Positions 25,948-38,441 are shown, numbered from the stretch's first letter. The stretch: 64,000 bases of DNA from Isoetes taiwanensis (GCA_021234155.1 JAJEKV010000033.1:7056635-7120634), one strand, 5' to 3'. Notes: a model not told the origin generated them from the sequence alone. Made by a program: numbers and translations.

Positions 25948-28900
25948 TTTTTTTTTTTTTTTTATTGAAGGCTATATATATATTATTTAAAGTATATTAA
26001 AGTGTACAAAAAACTTTTTTCAAGGGAAGTTTAACCCTTAAAAAGCATCAGCTTATACGGGATGACAGATTAAGATAGATAGAGTAGCAAAAAAGCAAGA
26101 AGTAAAGTTCATAATATTTTGAGTCCTGACTCAATGGATAGATAGGAGATTCTGATTTGTGCATTTTCTGGCCTTCCCCCTGAAGATGGAGTGAAAGACA
26201 CAGTAAATACACATGCATGAGCCTGCCATGGCCATATTATATCTGCCTTTGGCATCCTTGGCTGTGCAGATGAGTTCTCTTCTGATATCATAGTTCTGGT
26301 CACAACAAAGAAGAACAGCAGTGCAGTTGCATCGGGTGTGTCGATGTGTCAGCCGGTCCAAAAAACTTAATCCACTCATGGTTGATTTCTGCTTTGATAT
26401 TCTTCTATTCAAGCCTCCTGGTCAAGATGAATAAAGTATCTGTAACAGCAAACATATCATCCATTAATATTCATAATCCAGCTGATATCATACAATACCT
26501 GTTTTATGATCCCCTCTGGTGGGATAATTTCACAATTAAAAATAAAGCTATTTCTTCCTTTCCAGATTCTCCATAGGAGAATATAAATTCTCCAATCGGA
26601 TGGATTGATAGGCATAAAGAAGTCTTTGTGGCTCAGGGCAACCAGGTTTTGGCCAAAGATATTGGATGCAAGTTCCAAAACCCATTCCGACCATAGGCAG
26701 GTTCTAAATGGGTGTTCTTCATCTTCTTTATTAGCCAAGCATCTGTCACATAAATCCGAGTTAGTCATAGCTAAACGAAATCTCTTACAGTTGGTAGCAA
26801 GGCCTTTATGCCAAAGTTGCCACATGAAAGCTTTGATCTTTGGGTTGATGGGGCTGTTCCACATAAAAACCAGGTTTTTCCTTGCTGTTTCCTGGGAGAC
26901 ATCCCATTTTGAATGGACTGTGATCTCCTGATAACTCATTAAGAATCTGTAAGCCAATTTGACTATGTAACCACTTTTACCATTGTGTTTCCACGAGTCT
27001 GGAGAGTGAGACCATCTGCCCTGCAATAAGATATTAGTGATGGCTTCATAGAGCAACTTGGTTTGATTATCCTCATCTGCAAGAACGTAAGCCTGAAAGG
27101 GGATAATACCACTATCATCAAATAGGTGGCTGATGTGAGTGATTCCCTTTTGTTTCCAAAGCTTAGCTTGCTCAGGGAAGTGACAAGCCAGGCATAAATT
27201 GGGGTTATCAAGGATCAGGGCTGGGTTCCAAAATATTGATTGATCCATCAAGAGACCCTTTTCCCAATTATACATATGTCTGACTTTTTCCCAAGCATAG
27301 ATCCATTTTTTGATAATACCTGGAGTTGAAGCAGGGATGGAGAAAGGGAAATAGATAGAGTGAGGCAAATCCATCTTGAGAATTCTCCATCCATACGGAT
27401 GACATTTGCTGATATAGTGTCTGATCAGGATGGATATAGGATGTTTTATCTTGTCATAACAAGCCCTGTAGAAATATTTAGCAGCTAAAGCTAAACCCTG
27501 TTTTCTGATGTTAATGGTACCGAGACCTCCATTCTTTTTTAGTTTGCAGCATTCCTCCATTGAAATCGGATGCCAGCATCTTTTATTCGGACCACAAGCT
27601 ATGAACCTGCCAATAATACTTTGAAGCCTGTTAGTGATCTTCTTGGGGGTCAGAATGACCGAAGATTGATAAACCTGAGAAGAGGAAATCACAAAGTTTG
27701 CAATAATAGCTCTCCCGTTTTTAGAGAGATATTTAGAGTTAAGACAATCAACCTTTTTATAGAATTTCTCGACTATATCAAGCCATAAATCTGAGGCATT
27801 GCTCCTGATGGCAAATGGGATCCCAAGAATCTTGGATTTGGTGCAGGGGGAATAATACTTACATCCAAAGAGTTGAGCAGCCCGAGTACCTTTGTCGATC
27901 TCCCTAGAATGGATAGCAGATTTGAGAGGATTGATTTTGTAACCTGAAACATTGCCAAAATCCTGGAGGATACTCTGGGTATTGATGATGGAACCCTGAT
28001 CCATGGAGGTTAGAATAAAAGTGTCATCTGCAAAATGCCCATTTAGGATCTGATCTACTTGTGGATTCTCTGGGAGCTTGAGGCCTTTAATTGAGTTATT
28101 AATCTTGGCATCTTCCAATCTGTTGTGCAAAGCTTCCATAACAATTAAAAAAAGGAAGGGTGCTAGAGGACAACCTTGTTTTACCCCTCTTTGGATAGAG
28201 AAGAAGGGGCTAGTCTCCCCATTAATGAGAACTGCAGATCTGGAGTTGCTGAGAATGGCATTAAACATACCAATACTTTCCTCGTTGAAGCCAAGAGCTC
28301 TGCAACATTTGTAAAGAAACTTCCAGCTGACCGTGTCAAAGGCTTTAGTGATGTCAAGCTTAAGAAAGGCTATGTCTTGATTGGAGTCTTTAGCCCATTG
28401 TAAACACAGAATAGCAGTCACCACATTGTCCAAGATGAATCTGTCTTTTAAGTATGCTGACTGGGTGCTGCTAATAACAGAGTCCAAGATCTTTTTGAGT
28501 CTGGCAGCTATGGCACCTGCAATTATCTTGTAGACAACATTAGTTAAAGAAATAGGTCTATAGTCGGCAAAAGAGGTGGGAGAGTCAATTTTGGGAATAA
28601 GGGTAATAAGACTGGTGTTAATCCGAGCATCCAAACGTTTGCAAACCCTGAACTCATTAGCCAAATTGGTAATTCCCATACCAAGAATAGGCCAGGCTTT
28701 TTTAAAGAAATCGGCTGGTAAACCATCTGGACCAGGGGTCTTACCATTATCCATACCCATAATTACTTCCTTGAGCTCAATTTCTGAGAATGGGGAAGAG
28801 ATTAACTCATTCTGATTGGCATTTACCTTATTCCCTATTTTGATAAAAGTATCCATCATCTCTTCGGGACAATCAGAATTAGTACCCATAATATTAGTGA

Positions 28901-29096
28901 AATGCTCAACCGCAGGTTTTTTAAGATCTATATCCTCAGAGATAAGATTATCCCCTACTCTGATACATGGATCTGGTTTCTTTTGATCCTAGTTTTGGTT
29001 TTGACAAAAAAATATTTGGAATTACACCTCTCATCCTCTTTGAGCTCCTTGATTTTTGCTTTAGTTTTCCACCCTTTAGCAATTTCCAACTCTTTC
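25948..29096 (-). mobile_element. Plant L1-type LINE, 5-prime truncated
   Basis: A minus-strand insertion with a poly(T) run on the plus strand at its 3-prime end (about 25946-25963). It is flanked by a 12-bp target duplication TTTGTCTGTTTT at 25936-25947 and 29097-29108. It carries RT and zinc-binding C-terminal sequence but lacks ORF1 and the endonuclease, as expected of a 5-prime-truncated L1. It sits inside direct-repeat unit A. Confidence 0.93.
26457..28889 (-). pseudogene. L1 ORF2 fragment: reverse transcriptase and zf-RVT
   Basis: An open frame of about 810 codons, the ORF2 C-terminal two thirds. The RT motifs are in order: GPDGLPADFFK, YRPISLTNVVYKIIA, QSAYLKDRFILDN, LDITKAFDTVSW, RGVKQGCPLAPFLF and a catalytic box reading FADDTFIL instead of the usual YADD. 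The C-terminal region carries the plant zf-RVT type module (KAFMWQLWHKGLAT, then C-x2-C around LCDRCL and a following H-x4-C-like stretch). Upstream, at 28890-29096, the frame is broken and only the region after the endonuclease remains. The long open frame suggests a recent insertion, but the enzyme cannot be complete. Confidence 0.93.
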
Positions 29097-29126
29097 TTTG
29101 TCTGTTTTCATGTGAGCCCTTATTCA

Positions 29127-29847
29127 AGAATGCCATCGATCCAAGCCATCAGATCGAAATTCTCGAATGTGCGAGCATGCATCTCTCCCATGCATGATGC
29201 ATTTTTTGGGGCTCTGGTTCATTTGGGATCGCTATTTCTTGCAGGTTCTTCATCGACTTCTCATCGGCATTTTCTCCTCTCTCAACAGTTCCCTTGACTT
29301 CCCACCCGCCCCTCCCTTCATGTGTATATTATTATAAATGTTGTTTTTTTTCTCGCGTGGTATGCGTGACCAGCCCCTCACTCTTTCGAGGTGTAAATAT
29401 TGTTTTTTGTCGCGTGACACGCGTGACCAACCCCTCACTTTTCGAGATTTTTTTCTCTATTGGTTTTTTTGTTGGTGATGTGCAAGTCCGCGCGACTTCG
29501 GTATTCTCTGTGGAGCGTGAGTTTTTTTTGTGGGAACGTTTAGCAGCCTTGCGTTGTCCAAGCCCCTTGCCGAGATTTTATCGCTAGGGTTTTTCCTCGA
29601 AAACCCGAAAGGGTGGGGTCTTTTAATCCCGGCGATAAACTCTCGGTAGGTACACTAGCCAACATCTGTAGCACAAAATTTTACTTGGGGTCCAGGTGTT
29701 ATAACTAGATATTCCCTATGTTTTTCATTTTTTGGGTAGCATGCGATGTGCAGCTACCCACTCTTACCATTGTAGAAAAACTGCTGAGATGAATGAAAAG
29801 CCTAGCTAGTGGGAGCTTTTGTCTGTTTTCATGCGAGCCCTTATTCG
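29127..29847 (+). repeat. Direct-repeat unit B
   Basis: Second copy of the 25597 unit, starting AGAATGCCATCGATCC and ending at a GAGCTTTTGTCTGTTTTCAT...CCCTTATTC end like unit A. Its unique middle contains a two-copy tandem repeat at 29322-29446 (CGCGTGxxAxGCGTGACCA, CCCCTCAC, TTTCGAG) and a long hairpin at 29570-29646. No coding capacity was recognised. Confidence 0.65.
29570..29646 (+). other. Nested hairpin related to the LINE-A 3-prime region
   Basis: Outer arms 29570-29584 (CCGAGATTTTATCGC) and 29632-29646 (GCGATAAACTCTCGG) pair with one mismatch. An inner arm pair, GGGTTTT and AAAACCC, encloses TCCTCG. The loop block (TTCCTCGAAAACCCG, GGGTGGGG, TTTTAA) matches the hairpin in LINE-A copy 3 at 21688-21754, yet no RT lies upstream here. 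Confidence 0.7.
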
Positions 29848-31420
29848 AGAATTTAGAGTTCACTGTATATACCTCGACCTTCTCTCTCTGTAATAAATAG
29901 TATCTAATGTCATGTTTATATGGTAAATTCGATCAAAAATGATGGTATACATTTAGATCTTTAAATTATTCATCTATCAAAGCATCATATATATCCAAAC
30001 GAATTTTAAAGCATTCCTCAAAAATCTCCGTCTCTGTAAGCCACGACCATGTTCCCTGTCTTTTGATAGCCTTTATAGATTTCTATTTTCTAGAAGGCTC
30101 AACTTTGATAATTGGTATATTTTATTGAATTGTCTTCACAACCGACACCTTTATTAGAAAATTTCAATATTTAATGAATCCGGAGATGTAGTCGCTATGC
30201 TATTCTTTATAAAGTTGCCACAACACTACAAATCGCTAAACTCCACTCTATATCAACCTTGAGTTATATGTGAAATCTTAGCCATAAGTTTGCGTACGAC
30301 TAACAAACAAATCAAACAAACACTTCTTTGGGTATTTTTAGATCCTTGCCCATTAATATGTAGCTAAAGCCCACCCATAAAACATTATTGCAAAAACCAC
30401 AACATATAAATTTGCAAGGCATGAATGGTATTCCCATTTTTTTTATACACGATGTAGCAAGTCATTTGATTATAGCTATGTACGACTACTTTGTTACAGA
30501 GGTCGTGCCAAATGAATGTCAACTTAAATATTAAAGTTCGCTATACAACGCCAAACCTTCTCTCCAATAGGTATTAGGTAATATTATCTGGCAACTTCCT
30601 ATACCTCTCAATATCTAATTTGTTCATCTTCTCTAAAATCACCAGTCCATCCAGCCAAATGCTTTGGATTGACTTATATATATGTATCTACTTCCGGCAG
30701 CGCCAGGCACCCATTACTAGTTATGATTAATGTTCTAATATAATGGAAGTTTCAGAACTAGAACTTGTGACATCATCACAATAATGTTCCCTCTAGCTAA
30801 TCCATAGAAACCCTTCGTCAATCTGAAGTAAACGCTGTAAGCCAAGATTTTTCACAATAGTAAGATTTAAAAGGCTCTATAGAAATGCTATGATCCATCC
30901 ATCTGGTTCCAAAATAGACTTCATGACTAATTCTGCAATTATGAAAGTGCTTCATATAAACGAGCAGCAAACAATGATCGTGAAATTTGCATACAATGAA
31001 AATTGATTCTTCAAAGAACCAGATAATCTAAAGGGAGCTTTAGGTATCCAACATATTGCAACAAACAAAAGACAAGAAAGGATGACATTCCAGCTAAAGT
31101 GATCTCATAGTGCAGAAAATCAATGCTTTAGACATCAACAATATAATGTACAAGCCTATAAAGTAGAATAGATGGCACAACAAGATGGATTAGAAGGGGA
31201 GATTGGCGCGAATAGCTATATAAATGATAGACAGAAATGTAAAATATATGAAGAAGCATCCACCTCACAAGGCTCCCCACAAGTGTGGAATGATATAAAT
31301 GATGCAGAAGTTATTGTCGCTATTGGTGAGAAAGGGATGTAGTGGAATTAATCCAACACCTTATTTGTGACCGAAATTTAGAAAGGAATCAACAAGCTAA
31401 ACTGCCAAGATAACCCCCAC
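29848..31420. other. Unassigned AT-rich DNA
   Basis: No gene, element end or RNA gene recognised. Confidence 0.4.
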
Positions 31421-31606
31421 CTTGTATAGACCGAAAAGACCCTAGCTTAAATACCAAAATCCGTCCAAGTTCTGTTGTACCTAAGAGGCCTGACCTTAAA
31501 AGAAGACAACTCAAATAGCAACATTCGTCCAAGTTCTTGTACCCTACGAATCTAAAGTCAAAAGACCTCAGTTCAGACAACAATATTTATCCAAGTCCTT
31601 GTAACA
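31421..31606 (+). repeat. Tandem repeat, about 62-64 bp unit
   Basis: About three diverged copies, each with CTTGTA-C..., GACC/GACCT and an AT(C/T)CGTCCAAGTT-like end. The consensus is recognisable from the repeated TCCAAGTTCTTGTACC junction. Confidence 0.7.
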
Positions 31607-32025
31607 AGATAGTAGAACTGAAATATGGTTCTAGTAGGAAATCACGAATGTAGTTAAAGTTAAAGCTTGAAGGAATGAGCAAACTGTAAAAGGGCTTCCA
31701 AAGAAATTTGACTTAGCATAGACAAAAATCAATCGCAGTAAGTGACGAATCCAAGGAGCTACATCTCTCATAGCCCATTCTAAAGCAGCATCTGCCATAC
31801 CCACAGAAGAATGATTCTGATAAACTGCAACATAATATTAGTAAAAAAGTATTCTTGGTAAAATGATGAATCCGGGGATCAAATGAAGGCTCTCGTGCTA
31901 GATTCCACATATGATGCCCACATCCTTCTTAAAATCCCCTATAAAAAACCCTTGAAAATCCCCCCTGGAAGTGATTTTAAGAAACGGGGTATTTGTCCAC
32001 AATCCTCCCCTGATTTTTTAGACTT
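31607..32025. other. Unassigned DNA
   Basis: Nothing recognised between the two tandem-repeat blocks. Confidence 0.4.
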
Positions 32026-32240
32026 TGTTCATACCCCTTTTTAGCAACAATCCCCTCTTTGTGATTTTGTAGTTCAATATCCCCTTTACTTGAAAATTTC
32101 TTCATTTGTATCCCATTTTCATATCCAATATTCGTACCCCATTTCTTGCAACCAATGTTCACACCCATTTTCTCAACAATCCCTCCTTCATGATTTTGTA
32201 GTTTAATATCCTCTTACTCTGTTCATACCTCTTTGAACGA
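32026..32240 (+). repeat. Tandem duplication, about 130 bp period
   Basis: GTTCATACCCC, then AACAATCCC, then TGATTTTGTAGTTCAATATCC at 32026-32090 recurs with changes at 32156-32214. A third copy starts at 32220 (GTTCATACCTC). Confidence 0.65.
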
Positions 32241-32582
32241 CATAATGAAGACTGAATATGGAAGAACTTATGCATCCAATCCACAAGAATTTGAAACTAA
32301 ACATTGTGCTTTAGTTTTAATGCAAAAAAGCCTCCACAATCACTACTCATACACCATAGAGTAGCGGAATATCAGGGCATATTCATCAGCTCATGTCCCT
32401 TTTTTAACAAAAACTTATAATAGCTTGTCATTCCTATACGTAGCACAATAACAGGGAGATCTAGAGGGATTTGATATGCATGCGTAAATCAAAATTCCTG
32501 GGACCAAAGACCATACCCCTAAAACAATTGAATGGATTATTATTATAAGAAAAAAATATAGATTCAATAGAAAAATAAGCAT

Positions 32583-32660
32583 GTTCGCTCGATGGTTGCA
32601 TTGGTTAAAGCATTCCTATTAAGATATTAAATTCTGTTGGTAAAGGTTCGAATTCTTCTA
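32583..32660 (+). mobile_element. tRNA-like head, probable SINE 5-prime end
   Basis: TGGTTGCATTGGTTAAAGC (32593-32611) resembles a tRNA A box and D arm, and GGTTCGAATTC (32645-32655) is a near-perfect B box at tRNA-like spacing. Anticodon and acceptor stems do not form convincingly, so this is a tRNA-derived SINE head or tRNA pseudogene rather than a working tRNA. The 3-prime end of the element is not recognised. Confidence 0.5.
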
Positions 32661-35600
32661 TTTCATATTTCAAAACCCTAGAAGAACATGTATTTCATAT
32701 TTCGAAACGAGGGGTATGATCTAGACCATAGGATGGATGGATCTGAGGACAGAGGTAGTGCAGGCCACTATCTCCCTCGAAAAGTTAGTCTATACTGCTT
32801 TATATTAGACCTTATTCGACGTTATATATTAGGGGTTAAAGTAAAATTTTATAGACATAACTATAGTTAACGTTGTTTCTCCTTAAGTATCTAAGCCTTG
32901 ACACGAATCTCTCTTGGCCCAATCAACTAGAGACTGCCATGTAGCACCCCTATAAGCCTCGGGTTTGGAATTTGTACCATCACCCTTCAATACTTTTCTC
33001 TATCTTCATCCTCTTTTTATACACCACTTCCCCAGGTCATGACACATACTCCATCACCCAGAGTGATTGTTATCTTGAAACCCCCACATCAATGTCAATA
33101 CCTTAGTCGAACTTACGTACAACATGAACTTTACTGTTATTTTTCTACCAAACTTACTGCACTTTTATTTCGTAGGATCACCAAATAATTTAACCTTTCA
33201 GACATTCTTTAACCCTCTTGTTGTTTTCTAGAATTACTGCTATGTGCTGTATGATACAACAGTCTATGCCCAAAGGCTACAGCTGTGAGATTAGATTTCC
33301 CTACGCATTTTAACCTGCCTATCATTGAGGGTTATGATGTAACATCGTCGTAAACCTTAGAACTGTTACTCATTAGGTTCTTCTATGTTGACGTCATGCC
33401 GCTATGCTGGCATTACAAATGACTTGGCCTACTTCCCTACGTCATAGTCATGTTCTGTTTAGCGAGTGAGCCTTCTTGAGGATTGTAAGTTCCCTAGGGT
33501 CATCAAGGCGCCTGCCTTGCGTTTTGTGATTCCACCTAACTACCCACGTATGATATAACCCGGGCATTTCCTTTCCTACTACTCCGGCTTGTATCAATGT
33601 TCTCGCCCTATATGTTGTAACTTATCCTCCATTTAACCCACTGGTTTCAACTCTGCCTGATCCATGCAAGAATCATGTTGGATTTCTAGCCTTCGGTATC
33701 TATGCAAGACACTTTTTCAACTTCTAGCAGGTAAATGTTATTCGCCACCTAGTCGGGCATTGTCCTATAGTACCATTCACCTCCACCGTCTTGAGCCTTA
33801 TTCTATTGTCCATTGCCATTTATTTTAAATGCCAACTACAACATCCTACTTTGGTAGGCAGCAAATTCTGGTCATTTGCACATTGCACACCGACTCCAGG
33901 CCTTCATCGGTAACTCCGGGCCCCGCCAAATTGTTTATCGTACGTCTACATGCTACGTATGTAGTAAACCCGTATTTCCACACTAAAAAAAATTAGCACG
34001 TAACTTTGTTAGTTTTCTAGACCAAAATCCATTGCCTATGTGCAATTATGATGTGGCTTAACCACCGGTTTGCTAAATGCACCTCAGCCAATTCTATGCT
34101 AGAATTGTATATGGTGCCTACTTTTCATTAGGGTCCCAACGTATTCTAACCCTCCTTTAGTGCCTTATGATACTTTAGTCTCGTAAATACACCTTGATTT
34201 TCCCATGGGATTATGCCCAAGCCCAAAGGTTGGCAACCACCTCAGGAGTTTCTTCAACGGATCCTTCAACTAAATATCCCTTGCGTTCCTGCTATCAGCA
34301 TCGTCTTCTCATAGTTAACTTTGTGTTTTCTCAGCTTATCATACCAACTTCTACATTTGATTGGTTTCCAATGTTTTCTCTTCGGACCCGCTCTTCAAAG
34401 TATGGCGCCATTGCATCGTTTACATCTCATCATAGAAAACCCTTATGTTCGAACCTTCTTTAGCAACTGCCATAGCATTATCCAATTCTTTATCTTCTTA
34501 ATGTTCTTAAAGTCGTAATCTATAGGAGGTGTGTACCTCAGGACTAGGATCCTCATACCTCTACTTCGGGATTTAACATTGCTTTCCCGTGAGTAAGGTA
34601 ATGCTCAGAATATGTGGACTACTGGTCTATATAATCTCACCCTATCTCCTCTATACACCTCGTCTTGATTCTTATTGGGACTTGGAATTGTTAAGTATTG
34701 CCCTCTTGTCAGTTATTCCTAAAGCTATAATTGGCAAAGTCATCGTCCTTCTTTCTTCCATTATTGGAAGGCATATTTTATACATCCAGCTATTCCCACA
34801 TCCACTTGATATTTTCAGTTATAACGTTGATTTAATTCATCGATACCTAGAACCTTGAGTAATAACCTACCATTATCTGTTATTTCAGTTCTGTTCTAAC
34901 CACCTTTGGGATGTTCTGGAATGTAACTTCACCGTATATACTATACTGACTCTAGCTATTTCCCTTAAACTCCTTTCATGTCCCTTAGTACGTGGTACTT
35001 CCCGACCGTAGTCAACCCCAAACAATTAAGATAACTTGCATACTTATCTCTGGTATTGTCTACCCTTATCCTGTAACATTCCATTTGTCTTCCACGAATA
35101 TCCTACTATCTTCATATATGGCATAAATCTGAATGTCACAGTCGACATCCTTAATCTCAACACTAATGTACTATTTCATACTAAATCTTTCCAACATTCA
35201 TGACCACTGCCTTGTCCTTATGCGATCTAGTCACACGTGTATATCATTCCTAACTCTAGAGTCATATGTGAGCCTTTGACATAGCCCCATATCTATGTTC
35301 ATAATTGCTGGCCAGATTGTACAATCCTCACTACCTACAACTCTAATACATGTGTTTTTCCATGTATAGTCTTCTCGTCTTATGTAATAATAATCCGCTC
35401 CTATATAACAATATAGTGGATGATATTATCCACCAAAAATTCAACTTCTTGTTGCCGCAAACATATTTTCTCAACTCGTTTATCTTGTACTTTTTTTACT
35501 CTCTAACCCTAGTTCGACTTGATCCTCGAGCTTTACTCACAAATTCCACAGTATAGGAACTCTTATCTTCATTATTTCCATATTCATACGGACTGTGAAC

Positions 35601-36111
35601 TAAAAGTTCTATTATACACCCTTTCTTTTTGTTGTTATGCTTCACCATTTAATGGTTCTAGTACACATATACCAACGAGGAGCTACTCCTCGAGATACAC
35701 ACACAGTACCAAGTCCAGAGCACATTCTCATTGGTTAGATGTTCATTGGGCACCTACCTTGTTCATATTCTACACTTTGGGTTATTCAAAGTGTCCCTTC
35801 AAATTCCCTATATTTGAAATGTTGTTCACAAGAACTTTCACGCTTTCCTGGATGACCATTGTCATGTGGGTATTGTTTACCTCCCTAATGCATCATTCGT
35901 TGGAGGTCAGCTTCCGATAATCATATCGTTTACCAAAGCTCCAACACATCTTACTTCACGCTTTCAGATGCATATGCTAGCACTTATCTGTAACCGAGCA
36001 TCACAAACCATAGATCACACCATCCCATAGTGTCCAAGACCAAGTCATGACCTACTGTCCAACAGTAATCCGGGTCATACTTTCTCCCATGGAGACTCGA
36101 GCTTGAGCCCT
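32661..36111. other. Unassigned, probably the interior of an old minus-strand LTR element
   Basis: No intact gag or pol motif was readable in either strand. A minus-strand primer-binding site at the right end suggests that at least the right part belonged to an LTR retrotransposon. Open frames are short and interrupted. Confidence 0.35.
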
Positions 36112-36123
36112 GCTCTGATACCA
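36112..36123 (-). other. Primer-binding site of an older LTR element
   Basis: Reads TGGTATCAGAGC on the minus strand, continuing as AGGGCTC. Its neighbour, TGTAATGTTCC from 36126, has the TG start expected of an LTR. Confidence 0.75.
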
Positions 36124-36125
36124 AA

Positions 36126-36555
36126 TGTAATGTTCCTAACCGATATGCCCTTAACCAACTGGGCAAAACTGTCTATACGCTTATGATAGTCGCTTCTACC
36201 CATTTATGCTGGTATCTCGGGAACGTGACACCCAGATCTACTCAAGCAGTCTCTCATGAGTCTGTATTTCCCATTTTAACAGTCTTATAGGATGCCTATA
36301 CTTGTCTTCACTTGTTTTTACCTCAATTATCTTCACCTTGTGTGGAAACTACGTTCCATACCACTGTCAATTCCCTGTTATGAACATGTTTCAGAATGCC
36401 AATCCATTCCCATGGTGCAAGACATTAGTCATCCACATTCTCATCTTACTCTGCATACCCTGGCATCTTTTAGTGCTTCAATAGAAACACACATACCATC
36501 ATAGCACTTTGCCTCGACTATGGCTTTTAAACGCTCTTGGATATGATGGAAGAGC
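36126..36555 (-). repeat. Partial 5-prime LTR of the older element, split by the gypsy insertion
   Basis: Begins with TG next to the primer-binding site. The sequence runs to the gypsy insertion point and would resume at 47309. No partner LTR was found to the left in this window, so its length is unknown. Its last bases AGAGC (36551-36555) are the gypsy target duplication. Confidence 0.5.
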
Positions 36556-38133
36556 TGTGACGTTCCATGTATTTATACGGAACACGTATAAATAATATGC
36601 TGACACGTCACCAACAAAGGTACGCCACCATGGGCTATTTTGACATTGACCTAAAAGGGATTTAATTAGCTATGTTAAATTAACCATTAAAGGATAATTG
36701 AATTGGCCTAATTGGCTATTTAGGGGAGCGCCACCTGGCCTAATTCGATTGGCCAGCATGGGAGTTCCAAATTGAGCCATCAACCTGACCCCTATCCCTA
36801 ATTGACTCCCCAAAATCGTCCAAGAGGAGAAGGAGCTGAGCGCCCACCTTGCCAAGCACCTTTACCTGTGTAGCCATGGCTGAGCGCCAAGTCCCAGGGA
36901 GATGGAAGCACCAAATGACAACGGATCCAGCAGGAACTCAGGTGGGTGGTTAGGATAGCTTGAGAATTCTAGGGTAGCGCCCCTGTTGGGCACTTGTTGT
37001 GTTTGTTTAAATACATTTCTCTCTATGTTTACTTGTAGGAACTAACCCTTGATTGTAAAGGAGAGTTCTCTTTATTTTTGGATTCTGGTCTTGCTCTTAA
37101 AGGATGGATTGATAGTTCTTTGCATAGTATTACTCTGAAAATGGGGGAAATAAGGGCGGTAGAGACCTCTGAGCCATGTTAGTAGTATACTCCTAGGTTG
37201 AATCCTGTAATTCCCATTATTGCGGCCTGTGCACAAGAGACCACCGAGTCGTGGATGCTATGGAATTGCTTAGCACCAAATAAGGGACGCAGTGGTGAAG
37301 TGGGGGTGGGGTCTTGCACGAACATAAAAGGCTCTTGAGACTCCTACAGTGGGCTAGGCCTGATAGCTGGTCACGAAGAGGGCCGGGTATGGGTCTGACA
37401 CTCCCTGGGTGTAGAGGTGTGATCCGTATGGAGCATCTTGCACTTTGAGTAGATTTAGGGTGAGTAAGTCGGGTACAGATGCGGGGGTCGCTGATGCGGC
37501 ACGTATTCTCTAGCTCACCCATGGAACCACTGTGATCCTGGAAGGGGACGCTTCCCCGACCTACCTCTTCGGACGGAGCTTCATGAACCCTGTAGTAGGC
37601 TCGAAGGGTGATACCTTGAGTCTGCGTGTCCGGAAGGCTATAGTGACGCCATAGCATGATTGGACTCATCTGCAAAGTGTGCACAGGAGGGGCGGATGGA
37701 GTGGACAACCCTAGCCGATGTTCTGTGCCAGCCAACGCCATGTCAAGATTCGGTCTGCTGATCTCTTGAGACCTAGCCGTCAGTCGATCCTCACTGGAGT
37801 CGGAGCCGGGGTAGAACCATGGGTTTGGGTGTTTTCCTTAGTATTAAATGCATATTCTTTGCTGTTGTCACTTGGATGGATGTGCCACCCCTCGTGGTGG
37901 TAAATTATGATATGATTATGCTGTGTGCTAACCTTGTATTCATGCTTCCGCGACATAGGAGCCCCATTGAAGGCGTGGGCCGAATGACCCCTCTGTGTCC
38001 TTCACTTGAGCATCTTCTTATAGATGGCCCAAGGCAGACAGAGGGCCCTGCTCATGGTGAGTTGGTCGCTATGGGAGGGGAAAGTCCCCGTATGTATACG
38101 TCCGAGTGTCGTATATGTTCAGGGAGCGTCACA
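36556..38133 (+). repeat. 5-prime LTR of the gypsy element
   Basis: About 1578 bp, TGTGACG to CGTCACA. It differs from the 3-prime LTR by substitutions and small indels, including an extra segment near 36630-36650, and has a cluster of differences around 37330-37500. Open frames inside the LTR are shadows. Confidence 0.96.
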
Positions 38134-38134
38134 G

Positions 38135-38147
38135 TGGTATCAGAGCC
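38135..38147 (+). other. Primer-binding site of the gypsy element
   Basis: TGGTATCAGAGCC one base after the LTR, the tRNA-Met-type site. Confidence 0.95.
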
Positions 38148-38441
38148 GTGATTTCGGTTGCCCGGAATCATAGCACTGGCCAAACCCTAACTCGTAGTTC
38201 GTTAGTTAGGCAGGAGGCTAATCTAGTGGGGGCTTAGTTTCTGTGATGTTTGGCTTTGTGTTAGGTTAAAGTAAGAAATTGTAGGTTTAAAGAAGTTAGG
38301 GCGACTAGAAGACCCAAGTTTGGAGGGGCTATGACTGCAGGTAGCTTGGACAAAGGTGGAAACGGCTCCATTGGATCGGGCGTACCCCAAATACCCTAGA
38401 ACAGTCGTCGCTGGCAAAAAATGGCGACAGAGGAGCCCCGA

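Noticed and set aside
32583-32660. A functional tRNA gene
   Set aside because: A and B boxes are present, but acceptor and anticodon stems do not pair convincingly.
37217-38151. Frames of 60-174 codons inside the gypsy LTRs (also 45838-47454)
   Set aside because: The same frames recur in both LTR copies with indels and lack any motif; they are LTR shadows.
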